A stretch of DNA of 64,000 nucleotides from Bacteroides caecigallinarum (GCF_016902295.1 NZ_JACJLQ010000010.1:1-64000), one strand, 5' to 3'; positions 9,347-19,521 are shown, numbered from the stretch's first letter. The notes: generated by a model from the sequence alone, not told the origin. Translations and numbers: made by a program.

Positions 9347-11422
9347 ATGTATAATATCATACAATTAAATGAAAAAGACCTGTCCGAACTGCAAGAAATA
9401 GCCAAAGAGTTGGGTCTGAAAAAAACAAGCACACTAAAAAAAGAAGAACTTGTTTATAAAATACTTGATGAACAAGCAATCAAAAGTGCCTCACAAAAAT
9501 CAAATTCAGACAAGTCGAACGATGGACAAACTAAAAAAAGAGCAAGAATAAGCGTTAAAAAAGATGGCAATAAAGTTTACACCGCCACTAAAGACAAAGC
9601 TTTAAAACTTGAAGCCGAAACGCCTAAAGTACAGAAGAAAAATGTAGATAACGAAAACGCTGATGTTCAGCTGGAAACTATCAGTAACAACATAGCCTCA
9701 GCTACTAATACTCAGGAAGAAAAACCAAAAGCAAAAAGAGGAAGAAAGCCAGGCTCAAAAAACAAAGATGCAAAAAAGACTGATACATCTTTGAGCAACC
9801 AGCCAGAAAACAATGATAATAAAGAAGCTGAAGTAGCTGTTAAAGAGTTTCCTATCCCTGTTTTCATGGATGACGATATGGAACTTCCACCACTTGATTT
9901 AACCGGTGGAGACGATTTTATTCCAATAGAAGACTTACCTTCAGAAAAATTCGAAATACCTACAGAACTGTTAGGCAAATTCGAGGCTACTAAAGTTGAG
10001 CCACCTGTTGCGCCACAAACAGAAAACAAATTCCAGCAAAAACAAAAAAAGAACAATAATAAGAAGCAACAACAAAATAAAGCTCAAAACAACAAATCCC
10101 AAAACAATAAGCAACAGGCCAAACAACAAAACGAGACTGTACAAGCCGAAAACACACAGCAACCTAATGTTCAGCTGCCTGCAGTCCAGCAAATAAAGCT
10201 TCCTGCTCCAGAAGTTACTGATAAAGAGCAAGATAACAACATTCAGGCGGTTCAGGAACAAGAACCACAGCAACCGGCCAAACCAGTTGAAAAAGTATAT
10301 GATTTCGACAATATCATTACAGGCTCAGGAGTGCTTGAAATAATGCCTGACGGATACGGTTTCCTCCGTTCATCTGACTATAATTACCTTTCTTCTCCTG
10401 ATGACATATATGTATCCCAGTCTCAGATTAAAACATTCAGCCTGAAAACAGGAGATGTAGTGGAAGGTACAATACGCCCTGCAAAAGAAGGCGAAAAATA
10501 TTTCCCACTTGTAAAAGTAAACAAGATTAATGGCGCAGACCCGGCATTGGTACGCGACAGAATTCCGTTTGACCACCTGACACCATTATTCCCGGACGAA
10601 AAATTCAAATTATGCAAAGGATACAACGACAATTTGTCTGCACGTGTCGTTGACATGTTCTCGCCTATCGGTAAAGGCCAACGCGCGCTTATCGTGGCAC
10701 AGCCTAAGACCGGTAAGACAATCCTTATGAAGGATATAGCAAATGCCATTGCCGAAAACCATCCTGAAGTATATATGATAATGCTTCTCATAGACGAACG
10801 TCCTGAAGAAGTTACAGACATGGCACGCAGCGTAAAGGCAGAAGTCATAGCTTCCACATTTGACGAACCGGCCGAACGTCACGTAAAAATTGCAGGTATA
10901 GTACTGGAAAAGGCAAAGAGAATGGTAGAAAGCGGACACGATGTAGTGATATTCCTTGACTCTATAACACGCCTTGCACGCGCTTACAACACTGTATCTC
11001 CAGCATCAGGCAAAGTATTGTCAGGTGGTGTAGATGCCAACGCGCTACACAAGCCAAAACGTTTCTTCGGTGCAGCACGTAATATTGAAGGAGGCGGCTC
11101 GCTCACTATCATCGCAACTGCCCTTATCGACACAGGCTCCAAGATGGACGAAGTCATCTTCGAAGAGTTCAAGGGTACAGGAAACATGGAATTGCAGCTT
11201 GACAGAAACTTGAGCAACAAACGTATATTCCCTGCCGTAAACATTGTTGCGTCAAGCACACGCCGCGACGACTTATTGCTTGACAAGACAACTCTTGACA
11301 GAATGTGGATTCTGCGCAAATACCTATCAGACATGAATCCTATCGAAGCTATGGATTTCGTAAAGGACAGACTTGAAAAGACAAAGGATAATGATGAGTT
11401 CCTATTAAGCATGAATTCATAA
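9347..11422 (+). CDS. rho: Transcription termination factor Rho with a long disordered insertion
   Basis: A 691-residue Rho, about 270 residues longer than E. coli Rho. Order: Rho_N helical domain (about 1-45); a low-complexity region (about 46-322) with Lys-rich, acidic and Gln/Asn-rich stretches (for example [20 protein letters not shown]); an RNA-binding cold-shock-like domain ([20 protein letters not shown]); then the hexameric RNA helicase/ATPase with P-loop VAQPKTGKT (about 450-458) and [13 protein letters not shown]. The core motor is intact. Bacteroidetes Rho proteins are known for such insertions, and in Bacteroides thetaiotaomicron this region drives condensate formation (established knowledge). 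Monocistronic with its own promoter and terminator. Confidence 0.95.
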   Translation: MYNIIQLNEKDLSELQEIAKELGLKKTSTLKKEELVYKILDEQAIKSASQKSNSDKSNDGQTKKRARISVKKDGNKVYTATKDKALKLEAETPKVQKKNVDNENADVQLETISNNIASATNTQEEKPKAKRGRKPGSKNKDAKKTDTSLSNQPENNDNKEAEVAVKEFPIPVFMDDDMELPPLDLTGGDDFIPIEDLPSEKFEIPTELLGKFEATKVEPPVAPQTENKFQQKQKKNNNKKQQQNKAQNNKSQNNKQQAKQQNETVQAENTQQPNVQLPAVQQIKLPAPEVTDKEQDNNIQAVQEQEPQQPAKPVEKVYDFDNIITGSGVLEIMPDGYGFLRSSDYNYLSSPDDIYVSQSQIKTFSLKTGDVVEGTIRPAKEGEKYFPLVKVNKINGADPALVRDRIPFDHLTPLFPDEKFKLCKGYNDNLSARVVDMFSPIGKGQRALIVAQPKTGKTILMKDIANAIAENHPEVYMIMLLIDERPEEVTDMARSVKAEVIASTFDEPAERHVKIAGIVLEKAKRMVESGHDVVIFLDSITRLARAYNTVSPASGKVLSGGVDANALHKPKRFFGAARNIEGGGSLTIIATALIDTGSKMDEVIFEEFKGTGNMELQLDRNLSNKRIFPAVNIVASSTRRDDLLLDKTTLDRMWILRKYLSDMNPIEAMDFVKDRLEKTKDNDEFLLSMNS

Positions 11423-11442
11423 TCACTATATACAGAAAAAGG

Positions 11443-11495
11443 AAACAGCCATATCGCAATGTTTAAAAACAAAATGCGATATGGCTGTTTTTGTT
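11443..11495. terminator. Terminator shared by rho and the DUF3127 gene
   Basis: A 16-bp stem, arms 11443-11458 (AAACAGCCATATCGCA) and 11475-11490, followed by a T-rich tract. It lies between convergent genes. Confidence 0.8.
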
Positions 11496-11511
11496 TAACT
11501 TCCAATCAATA

Positions 11512-11898
11512 TCAGAAAGGCAGATCGTCCTTTTCATCAGTTGCCGAGAAGTCGGCTGGAGGCACCGGAGCCGAAGAAACCGGAGGGAAAGAATAATCCG
11601 CAGGCTGCTGTTGCATACCAGCACCCTGTGCAACTCTTTCTACTTTCCAAGCCCTTATACTGTTAAACCACCTACCCTGCCATTCGCGGGCATCAATATC
11701 AAACGAAACGGTAAGTTCTTCACCTGCCTGTATGTTGAATTGCTGGATTTTATCTTCACCAAACACATCAAAACACATCTTACGAGGATACTGCTCATTA
11801 GTTTCCAAAACATATTCTTGAACCTTCCAGTTGTTTCCTGATTTTGAGACACCACCACGAGGTTCAAGGACAGCAATAATTCTTCCTGTTATTTCCAT
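11512..11898 (-). CDS. DUF3127 family protein with an SSB-like acidic tail
   Basis: A 128-residue protein. Residues 1-90 form the DUF3127 domain, predicted beta-rich and OB-like (MEITGRIIAVLEPRGGVS, AREWQGRWFNSIRAWKVE). The rest is a Gln/Pro-rich linker ending DEKDDLPF. That ending resembles the conserved tail of single-stranded DNA-binding protein (DDDIPF in E. coli), which recruits replication and repair proteins. It lies between rho and dnaN. A role in nucleic-acid binding is inference from fold and tail; no function is established to my knowledge. Confidence 0.75.
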   Translation of the reverse strand: MEITGRIIAVLEPRGGVSKSGNNWKVQEYVLETNEQYPRKMCFDVFGEDKIQQFNIQAGEELTVSFDIDAREWQGRWFNSIRAWKVERVAQGAGMQQQPADYSFPPVSSAPVPPADFSATDEKDDLPF

Positions 11899-12031
11899 AT
11901 TAAATTTTCTATTTGATTTTGGTTACGAAATTACTCTTTTCCTTAGAAGTGAGCTAATTTTTTTCAATATTTTTTTATCAGGACGAAAGCATTTTTATCG
12001 AATAATTGCTTTAGCCAAATAATCTTTTTTG

Positions 12032-12039
12032 TAACTTTG
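12032..12039 (+). promoter_or_regulatory. dnaN operon -7 box
   Basis: TAACTTTG at 12032-12039 matches TAnnTTTG. A weak TTTA at 12010-12013 may serve at -33. The leader would be about 70 bases. The box probably drives dnaN and the genes behind it, since no terminator is seen until after lgt. Confidence 0.5.
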
Positions 12040-12118
12040 GCATTCGATATTTTACCGTTTCTTATAAAGAAATTCATACATGAATTATAATAAAAATAAC
12101 AATTAATATAACATAATC

Positions 12119-13243
12119 ATGAGATTTTTAGTTTCAAGCACAACATTATTCAGCCATTTACAGGCTATCAGCCGTGTTATCAATTCCAAAAACTCTCTTC
12201 CTATCCTGGACTGCATTCTGATAGAACTAAACGATGGAACAATCACTATGACAGCTTCTGACAGCGAAACGACATTGTCAACCAGCATCGAAGTAAGTGA
12301 ATACGAAGGTGAAGGCAAATTTGCCATTTCATCAAAAACTATACTTGAAGCTCTTAAGGAAAACCCTGAACAGCCATTGAACTTCAATATTAACACAGAT
12401 ACGATGGAAATAACCGTTAAATATCCTAACGGTAAATACAGCATGATGGCACAAAACGGCGACGAATATCCTCTGCCAAAACAGATGGGAAGCGAAGTCG
12501 TTAACCTGACAATGGCTGCCGATGTTATGCTGACAGGTATAAACAGATGTATCTTTGCTACTGCCGATGACGAATTGAGACCGGTAATGAACGGTATATA
12601 TTTCGACATAAGCCAGCAGGATGTAACTTTGGTTTCTTCTGACGGACACAAACTTGTACGCAATAAATCTTTTGCTTCTACAGGCAACGAAAAAGCAGCT
12701 TTCATCCTTCCTAAAAAGCCGTCGAACATTCTTAAGAATATTTTGCCTAAAGAACAGGGTGATGTTCAGATTTGCTTTGACGACAAGAATGCTATGTTCA
12801 CAATGGAAAACTATCAGATGACATGCCGACTCATAGAAGGCCGTTATCCTAACTATAACTCGGTAATTCCTCAGAACAATCCTCACAAAGCTATCGTTGA
12901 CCGTGCTATTTTCATCAGCGCATTGAAACGCGTATCAGTGTTTTCATCACAAGCCAGCAGTTTGATTAAACTCAGCCTGAAAGAAAACAGCATGACAATT
13001 TCCGCTCAGGACATTGACTTTTCAACTTCAGCCGAAGAAACTCTTACTTGCCAGTATGACGGGAAAGACATGAGTATCGGTTTCAAATCGTCTTTCCTTA
13101 TCGACATTCTGAATAACATTTCATCACAGAATGTAATTATCGAATTGGCTGATCCATCAAGAGCCGGACTTATCGTTCCTGAAGAACAGGAAGAAAACGA
13201 AGACTTGCTGATGCTGCTCATGCCTATGATGCTTAACGATTAA
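12119..13243 (+). CDS. dnaN: DNA polymerase III beta subunit (sliding clamp)
   Basis: 374 residues, the usual clamp length, made of three repeats of the same fold. The start MRFLVSSTTLFSHLQAISRV and the region RPVMNGIYFDI are typical, and the chain ends in LLMLLMPMMLND, where family members end with the conserved MPM(R/M)L-type motif. It forms a dimeric ring that tethers polymerase III and repair proteins to DNA. The exonuclease gene follows after 10 bases, so the two are co-transcribed and their products may act at the same replisome. Confidence 0.95.
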   Translation: MRFLVSSTTLFSHLQAISRVINSKNSLPILDCILIELNDGTITMTASDSETTLSTSIEVSEYEGEGKFAISSKTILEALKENPEQPLNFNINTDTMEITVKYPNGKYSMMAQNGDEYPLPKQMGSEVVNLTMAADVMLTGINRCIFATADDELRPVMNGIYFDISQQDVTLVSSDGHKLVRNKSFASTGNEKAAFILPKKPSNILKNILPKEQGDVQICFDDKNAMFTMENYQMTCRLIEGRYPNYNSVIPQNNPHKAIVDRAIFISALKRVSVFSSQASSLIKLSLKENSMTISAQDIDFSTSAEETLTCQYDGKDMSIGFKSSFLIDILNNISSQNVIIELADPSRAGLIVPEEQEENEDLLMLLMPMMLND

Positions 13244-13253
13244 TCTTTTTATA

Positions 13254-14030
13254 ATGAAACTGAATCTTAAGAACCCTATAGTTTTCTTTGACCTTGAAAC
13301 TACAGGAACAAATATAACAAGCGACAGGATAGTGGAAATCTGCTATCTGAAAGTATATCCTAACGGAAACGAAGAGAGCAAGACAATGAGAATCAATCCT
13401 GAAATGCATATTCCTGAATCATCAACTGCCATTCATGGAATAACTGATGAGGATGTTGCAGACTGCCCTACCTTCAAAGAAGTAGCCACAAACATAGCAA
13501 AAGACTTTGAAGGAGCTGACATAGCAGGATTCAACTCAAACAGATTCGATGTTCCAGTACTTGTAGAAGAATTCCTGAGAGCAGGTATCGACCTCGACCT
13601 TACAAAAAGAAAATTCGTTGACGTACAGGTTATTTTCCATAAGATGGAACAACGTACCCTGTCGGCAGCATACAAGTTCTACTGCGGAAAGAATCTTGAA
13701 GACGCCCATACGGCAGAAGCTGATACAAGAGCCACTTACGAAGTTCTAAAAGCACAGTTGGACATGTATCATGACACTTTGGAAAATGACATAAACTTCC
13801 TGTCAGAATACTCAAGCTATTCGAAAAACGTTGATTTTGCGGGAAGAATTGTTTATGACGACAACGGAGTGGAAGTATTCAATTTCGGAAAATACAAAGG
13901 TATGCCTGTAGCCGAGGTACTGAGAAAAGACATCGGATATTACGGTTGGATTATGAATGGTGATTTCTCTCTGAACACAAAGAATGTGCTCACAAAAATC
14001 AGACTCAGAGAAACCGGAATGCTAAAATGA
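13254..14030 (+). CDS. DEDDh 3'-5' exonuclease (DnaQ-like)
   Basis: 258 residues. An N-terminal DEDDh exonuclease domain shows FDLETTG (catalytic Asp and Glu), IHGITDEDV, NRFDVPVL (Asp) and HTAEADTRAT (His and Asp), so all metal and catalytic residues are present. The C-terminal region (FNFGKYKGMPVAEVLRKDIGY, then GWIMNGDF) resembles the exodeoxyribonuclease X C-terminal domain. It starts 10 bases after dnaN and overlaps coaBC by 4 bases (ATGA). The position suggests a proofreading or repair exonuclease; whether it is the replicative epsilon subunit is inference. Confidence 0.88.
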   Translation: MKLNLKNPIVFFDLETTGTNITSDRIVEICYLKVYPNGNEESKTMRINPEMHIPESSTAIHGITDEDVADCPTFKEVATNIAKDFEGADIAGFNSNRFDVPVLVEEFLRAGIDLDLTKRKFVDVQVIFHKMEQRTLSAAYKFYCGKNLEDAHTAEADTRATYEVLKAQLDMYHDTLENDINFLSEYSSYSKNVDFAGRIVYDDNGVEVFNFGKYKGMPVAEVLRKDIGYYGWIMNGDFSLNTKNVLTKIRLRETGMLK

Positions 14031-15238
14031 CATATCACATATCTATGATAAAAGGTAAAAAAATAGTACTTGGTATCACTGGAAGTATTGCCGCTTATAA
14101 GGCGGCAGTACTTGCAAGGGCCCTGATAAAAAAAGGCGCTGAAGTGCAAATCGTAATAACTCCTGCGGGAAAAGAGTTTATCACACCTCTTACTCTCTCA
14201 ACAATAACCAGCAAACCGGTCATTAGTGAATTTTTCGCGAGAAGAGACGGTACATGGCACAGTCACGTTGACCTCGGTCTATGGGCGGATGCTATGCTGA
14301 TTGCTCCAGCCACTGCATCTACAATCGGCAAAATGGCAAACGGAATTGCCGACAATATGCTTATCACAACGTATCTGTCAATGAAAGCGCCTGTATTCGT
14401 GGCTCCGGCAATGGACCTTGATATGTTTGCCCATCCTTCTACGCAGAAAAATCTTGACACTCTGAGGTCATACGGAAACATTATCATCGAACCGGGAGAA
14501 GGCGAACTGGCGAGCCACCTTGTAGGCAAAGGAAGAATGGAAGAGCCGGAAAACATCGTAGCCGTATTGGAGGATTTCTTCGCTAAGAAGTCTGACCTCG
14601 CAGGAAAGAAAGTGATGATTACCGCCGGGCCAACTTACGAGAAGATAGACCCTGTTAGGTTTATCGGCAACTACTCATCGGGAAAAATGGGATACGCATT
14701 AGCTGAATGCTGTGCGGAAAGAGGCGCAGAAGTAACTCTCATCAGCGGTCCTGTAAGCATAACAGAAAAGCATCCTAATATCAGGAAAATAAGCGTGGAA
14801 AGCGCAGAAGAGATGTACCAGGCTGCTATAAGCGAATTCGGATCAAACGATGCCGCAATACTCTGTGCTGCGGTAGCTGACTTTACCCCTGAAACAATTG
14901 CAGACCAGAAGATAAAACGTGAAAAGGACGATTTGATAATAAAATTGAAACCTACGCACGATATTGCGGCAGCATTGGGTAAACTCAAGAGAGACAATCA
15001 GATAATGGTGGGATTCGCTCTTGAAACCAACGATGAAATTGAGCATGCCAAAGGCAAGCTGGAAAGAAAGAATCTTGATTTTATCGTTCTAAACTCACTA
15101 AACGATAAAGGAGCCGGTTTCAGACACGACACAAATAAAATAACCATCATTGATAAAGAAAATATCATAGAGTTTCCGCTCAAGAGCAAAAAAGAAGTGG
15201 CAACTGATATAATTAACCATCTGGCAGATATTTTATAA
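14027..15238 (+). CDS. coaBC: Bifunctional phosphopantothenoylcysteine decarboxylase / phosphopantothenate-cysteine ligase
   Basis: 403 residues, coenzyme A biosynthesis. The N-terminal flavoprotein half (CoaC) has GITGSIAAYKAAVLARAL, the catalytic His in HSHVDLGLWADAMLIAPATA, and APAMDLDM. The CoaB half starts around residue 190 with KKVMITAGPTYEKIDPVRFI and shows NYSSGKMGYALAE and AAVADF. The ATG at 14027 overlaps the exonuclease stop; an alternative ATG at 14045 gives MIKGKKIVLG, closer to the family start. recN follows 2 bases after its stop. Confidence 0.93.
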   Translation: MTYHISMIKGKKIVLGITGSIAAYKAAVLARALIKKGAEVQIVITPAGKEFITPLTLSTITSKPVISEFFARRDGTWHSHVDLGLWADAMLIAPATASTIGKMANGIADNMLITTYLSMKAPVFVAPAMDLDMFAHPSTQKNLDTLRSYGNIIIEPGEGELASHLVGKGRMEEPENIVAVLEDFFAKKSDLAGKKVMITAGPTYEKIDPVRFIGNYSSGKMGYALAECCAERGAEVTLISGPVSITEKHPNIRKISVESAEEMYQAAISEFGSNDAAILCAAVADFTPETIADQKIKREKDDLIIKLKPTHDIAAALGKLKRDNQIMVGFALETNDEIEHAKGKLERKNLDFIVLNSLNDKGAGFRHDTNKITIIDKENIIEFPLKSKKEVATDIINHLADIL

Positions 15239-15240
15239 AC

Positions 15241-16902
15241 ATGCTACAGTCTATATTCATCCAGAACTACGCACTGATAGACAAGCTCGACATTACATTC
15301 GAGCCGGGATTTTCGGTAATAACCGGAGAAACGGGAGCCGGAAAATCCATCATACTTGGTGCAATCGGTCTCCTGTTAGGACAGAGAGCTGATATTAAAG
15401 CTATACGGAACGGAGCTACAAAATGTATCGTTGAAGCCAAGTTCAGAATAGCATCATACGGCATGGAAGAATTCTTCAAGGCTAACGATATTGAATATGA
15501 CAGCGAGGAATGCATTCTTCGCCGTGAGGTAAACATCAATGGCAAAAGCAGAGCTTTCATTAATGACACGCCCGCATCGCTGGCGCAAATGAAAGTACTT
15601 GGAGAGAAACTGATTGACGTACACAGCCAGCACCAGAATCTGTTAATCAACAAGGAAGGCTTCCAGCTAAACATTCTCGACATTCTTGCACAGGACATCA
15701 GGGAACTGACCGATTACCAGAATGAATACAATGAATACAAAAAAGTATGCCGCGAACTGGATGAATGCATCAGACAAGCAGAAGAAACAAGAAAAGAAGA
15801 GGATTATATCCGCTTCCAACTCCAACAACTTGATGACGCAGAACTGAAAGACGGTGAAATAGCAGAACTCGAACAGGAAGCAGAGACACTGACTCATGCC
15901 GAGGATATCAAGGCCGGGCTTTACCGCTCGGCACAGAACATCGGTGGCGACGAAAGCGGGTGCCTGACTCTGATTAAAGATAGCATAAATACTTTGCAAA
16001 CGGTTTGCAAAGTATTTGCAAAAGCCAATGAATGGAAGGAAAGACTCGAAAGCTGTTATATAGAGATAAAAGATATATCTCATGACATGGAAGATGCTCA
16101 GGAATCCATTGAGTTTAATCCTTCAAGACTTGAGTTTGTAAATTCACGTCTAAACATGATATACTCAATGATGCAGAAACATCACGTTAAAACGGACACC
16201 GAACTTCTGGAGATTGCAGAAAATTACAGACAACAATTGGATATGATAACTTCATCCGACGAACGCATATCCGAATTGGAAAGCAAAAAGAAGGAGCATT
16301 ACGACAACGTCATCCGAAAAGCGGAGATTCTTACTAAAATGCGTACCGAAAGTGCAGGAAAAATTCAGTCACAGATGGAATCTTTACTGATACCATTGGG
16401 AATGCCTAACGTGAAATTCGCTGTGGAAATATGCCCAAAGAAAGATCCTGACATTAATGGCATGGACGCAGTAAACTTCCTTTTCTCGGCAAACAAAAAC
16501 GGTACATTACAGAATGTAGCCTCAATAGCATCGGGCGGCGAAATAGCCAGAGTAATGCTCTCACTGAAAGCCATGATAGCAGGAGCGGTAAAATTACCGA
16601 CAATTATTTTCGATGAAATAGACACCGGTGTATCCGGTTCCATTGCCGAAAAGATGGCTCTGATAATGCAGGATATGGGACGCCAGGACAGACAGGTACT
16701 GAGCATCACTCACCTGCCACAGATAGCGGCAAGAGGTAACGCACACTATAAAGTTTATAAGGAAGATACGGAAACAGGTACCAACAGCCACATCATACGT
16801 CTTTCGGACGAAGAACGAATTAACGAGATTGCAAACATGCTTAGTGGTTCAACCATGACAGAGGCTGCAAGAAATAATGCAAGGTCTTTATTAGGACTTT
16901 AA
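15241..16902 (+). CDS. recN: DNA repair protein RecN
   Basis: A 553-residue SMC-like ATPase for double-strand break repair. The N-terminus reads MLQSIFIQNYALIDKLDITF with Walker A GETGAGKS at about 31-38. A long coiled-coil middle (about 150-370) is followed by the C-terminal ATPase half with signature IASGGEIARVMLSLKAMI and Walker B PTIIFDEIDTGVSG, then LSITHLPQIAARG. Length and order match RecN. It is translated directly behind coaBC, a linkage common in Bacteroidetes. Confidence 0.95.
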   Translation: MLQSIFIQNYALIDKLDITFEPGFSVITGETGAGKSIILGAIGLLLGQRADIKAIRNGATKCIVEAKFRIASYGMEEFFKANDIEYDSEECILRREVNINGKSRAFINDTPASLAQMKVLGEKLIDVHSQHQNLLINKEGFQLNILDILAQDIRELTDYQNEYNEYKKVCRELDECIRQAEETRKEEDYIRFQLQQLDDAELKDGEIAELEQEAETLTHAEDIKAGLYRSAQNIGGDESGCLTLIKDSINTLQTVCKVFAKANEWKERLESCYIEIKDISHDMEDAQESIEFNPSRLEFVNSRLNMIYSMMQKHHVKTDTELLEIAENYRQQLDMITSSDERISELESKKKEHYDNVIRKAEILTKMRTESAGKIQSQMESLLIPLGMPNVKFAVEICPKKDPDINGMDAVNFLFSANKNGTLQNVASIASGGEIARVMLSLKAMIAGAVKLPTIIFDEIDTGVSGSIAEKMALIMQDMGRQDRQVLSITHLPQIAARGNAHYKVYKEDTETGTNSHIIRLSDEERINEIANMLSGSTMTEAARNNARSLLGL

Positions 16903-16933
16903 TCCTATTATTAATTTAATTAGACAAACAGAC

Positions 16934-17686
16934 ATGATTGAAAAAAATGAAATGATATTCGGCGTTAGAGCCGTAATAGAAGCGATACAGGCTGGAAAAG
17001 AAATTGACAAAGTGCTGGTCAAGAAAGACATTCAGAGCGAACTGTCAAAAGAACTTTTTTCTGCGTTAAAAGACACTCAAATCCCTGTTCAGCGAGTTCC
17101 GGTTGAAAGAATTAACAAAATCACACGCAAGAACCATCAGGGCGTAGTGGCATTCATATCTCCAATCACGTATCAAAAAACAGAGGACATCGTGCCATTC
17201 CTTTTCGAACAGGGTAAAAATCCGCTGATAATACTACTTGACGGACTGACTGACGTACGTAACTTCGGCGCAATAGCCCGCACTTGCGAATGTGCCGGTG
17301 TTGATGCCATCATCATACCGTCAAAGAATAGTGTCAGCGTAAATGCAGATGCAATCAAGACATCTGCGGGAGCGCTACACACAATTCCGGTCTGCCGTGA
17401 AAGCAATATTACAAATACAATCAAATTCCTGAAGGACAGCGGTTTCAGTATAGTTGCCGCAACAGAAAAAGGAGATTATGACTATACGAAAGGTGACTAC
17501 TCAAAGCCTACATGCATAATAATGGGAGCTGAAGATACAGGTGTGCCGTACGAACATCTTGCACTTTGCGACGAATGGATTAAGATTCCTCTCTTCGGTA
17601 CAATAGAATCACTAAACGTATCAGTAGCGGCAGGAATCCTTATATATGAAGCCATAAAACAACGTGGTTTCTCTACAGAAGAATAA
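16934..17686 (+). CDS. rlmB: 23S rRNA 2'-O-methyltransferase, TrmH/RlmB family
   Basis: 250 residues. An N-terminal substrate-binding domain (IFGVRAVIEAIQAGKEIDKV) is followed by the SPOUT domain with its three motifs: LDGLTDVRNFGAIARTCECA, IIMGAEDTGVP and IPLFGTIESLNVSVAAGILI. The family methylates the ribose of G2251 in 23S rRNA, or of a tRNA G in the TrmH branch; the N-terminal domain favours RlmB. It follows recN by 31 bases. Confidence 0.9.
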   Translation: MIEKNEMIFGVRAVIEAIQAGKEIDKVLVKKDIQSELSKELFSALKDTQIPVQRVPVERINKITRKNHQGVVAFISPITYQKTEDIVPFLFEQGKNPLIILLDGLTDVRNFGAIARTCECAGVDAIIIPSKNSVSVNADAIKTSAGALHTIPVCRESNITNTIKFLKDSGFSIVAATEKGDYDYTKGDYSKPTCIIMGAEDTGVPYEHLALCDEWIKIPLFGTIESLNVSVAAGILIYEAIKQRGFSTEE

Positions 17687-17703
17687 TAAGTATTCAGTTC
17701 TTT

Positions 17704-17796
17704 AGTTTTTGAGTTTATAAGTTTAGCTTCGCTGACCATTATTTGTTATTAACCTGATAATTAACTAAAAATAAACTCAAAAACTTATAAACTTTA
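17704..17796. repeat. Inverted repeat pair upstream of the pseudoprotease gene
   Basis: AGTTTTTGAGTTTAT (17704-17718) is the exact reverse complement of 17771-17785. In a second register, AGTTTATAAGTTT (17712-17724) pairs with 17783-17795. The gap between them holds no ORF. It could form two alternative stems in the mRNA leading into the next gene or act as a weak terminator after rlmB. Confidence 0.55.
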
Positions 17797-17809
17797 AAAC
17801 TTACTTATC

Positions 17810-19510
17810 ATGAAGAAAACAATATTAATTACAATATGTGCTTTGAGCATAAGCGGCTTATGGGCACAGGAACTACCAAAATGGTCAAAGAAAGCGCGAA
17901 AAGCCGTTTTCTCTGTCATAACTTATAATGCTGACAACAAAATACTTAATACAGGAAACGGCTTTTACATTGATTCAAACGGTACAGGCATCTCAGATTA
18001 CAGTCTTTTTAAAGGTGCCCATAGGGCTGTAGTGGTTACATCCGATGGTAAAGAGCTGCCGGTAACACTGATTTTGGGAGCTAACGACATGTACGATGTA
18101 GTACGTTTCAGAACTGAAGCATCTAAAAAACAGGAAGCACTGACTCCTGCCGTTATTGGAGGTAAGGAGAATGAGAAGGTTTACGTTATGCCATACTCAA
18201 CACAGAATTCTATAAACTGTATATCAGGTACAATTGAGAATGTTGATTCTATAGGAAACAATTCCTTTTACTACACACTCTCAATGGGCACTGGCGCTAA
18301 AGACGTAAGCTGTCCGTTGATGAACGAGAATGGAGAAGTGATAGGTCTTATCCAAAGAAATTCAGATTCTGAAGACAAGAAAAGCTATGCATTGGGTATT
18401 AACTACGCAAAAAGTTTATCAATCAATGCCTTGTCGGGAACTGACGCTACTCTAAAATCCATAAAGATAAAAAAAGGACTTCCTGAAGATGAATCGCAGG
18501 CACTCGTGTTCATTTACATGATGGCATCACAGCTTGAGGACGCAGAATATATTGAGATACTGAACGACTTCATCAAAACTTACCCTAAGAATACTGAAGG
18601 TTACCTGCGACGAGCTACATATTATATGAACAAAAATTCACAGGAATTCATAAGCATTGTTGAGGATGACCTGAAAAGAATGACTGATGTGGCTGAAAAC
18701 AAAGCTGAAGCACATTATAATATCGCAAAATTGATATACAGTTATAATGTAAATACCACAGAGCAACTTGAAAAGGCTGATTGGACAATGGAAAGAGCAT
18801 TAAACGAAATAAATCAGGCCATCTCAGAAGCTGGCGAAGGTCTGTATTATCAAGTTCAGGGCGACATTTATTTTGCTATTAAGGATTATGGAAACGCCGC
18901 TGCCGCATACGAAAATCTTTGCAAGACTCCATTAGCTTCGGCAGCCACATATTATGCTGCCGCCAAAGCCAAAGAATTGATGGAAGGTACAGACAAGAAA
19001 GAACTCATTGCACTGATGGACAGCGCAGTAGCTTTCTACAACACTCCATACGGAAAAGATGCAGCTCCATACCTCTTTGAACGCGCAAGAATTAAGTCCG
19101 ACGAAAAGATGTATCGCGAAGCCGTACTGGACTATAACGCCTTTTACGATGCCATGCTTGGACAAGTTTCTGCTGAATTCTACGTAATCCGCCAACAGGC
19201 TGAAATGCAGTGTCGTATGTATCAACAGGCTATAAATGACATTAACAAAGCGGTTGAAATGGAACCTGCAAATTCGGGATATTGGACCGAGAAAGGCAGT
19301 ATTCATATTAGACTGAACCAAACAGACGAGGCTATATCATCGCTTGAAAAAGCTGTTTCACTCGATCCTAAAAATGCTGACGCCTATCGTATGCTCGGTT
19401 TCTGTCAGGTAAAAGGAAAAGACAAAAAGCAAGGGCTCGAAAATCTCAACAAAGCCAAAGAACTGGGCGATACTGTAGCAGAAGACCTGATAAAGAAATA
19501 CTCTAAATAA
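17810..19510 (+). CDS. Secreted TPR protein with a degenerate trypsin-like domain
   Basis: 566 residues with a signal peptide (MKKTILITICALSISGLWAQ). Residues 25-210 align by eye with Deg-type serine proteases (GNGFYIDSNGTGISDYSLFKGA, then GANDMYDVVRF, then CPLMNENGEVIGLIQR). The catalytic His position holds Ser65, Asp96 is kept, and the GNSGGPL loop reads KDVSCPL with Val at the nucleophile position. It is therefore probably not a protease. TPRs fill about 225-560, with clear units near 470-540 (DEAISSLEKAVSLDPKNADA). It lies 120 bases after rlmB and 11 bases before lgt. Confidence 0.75.
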   Translation: MKKTILITICALSISGLWAQELPKWSKKARKAVFSVITYNADNKILNTGNGFYIDSNGTGISDYSLFKGAHRAVVVTSDGKELPVTLILGANDMYDVVRFRTEASKKQEALTPAVIGGKENEKVYVMPYSTQNSINCISGTIENVDSIGNNSFYYTLSMGTGAKDVSCPLMNENGEVIGLIQRNSDSEDKKSYALGINYAKSLSINALSGTDATLKSIKIKKGLPEDESQALVFIYMMASQLEDAEYIEILNDFIKTYPKNTEGYLRRATYYMNKNSQEFISIVEDDLKRMTDVAENKAEAHYNIAKLIYSYNVNTTEQLEKADWTMERALNEINQAISEAGEGLYYQVQGDIYFAIKDYGNAAAAYENLCKTPLASAATYYAAAKAKELMEGTDKKELIALMDSAVAFYNTPYGKDAAPYLFERARIKSDEKMYREAVLDYNAFYDAMLGQVSAEFYVIRQQAEMQCRMYQQAINDINKAVEMEPANSGYWTEKGSIHIRLNQTDEAISSLEKAVSLDPKNADAYRMLGFCQVKGKDKKQGLENLNKAKELGDTVAEDLIKKYSK

Positions 19511-19521
19511 CAGAACGGGGT

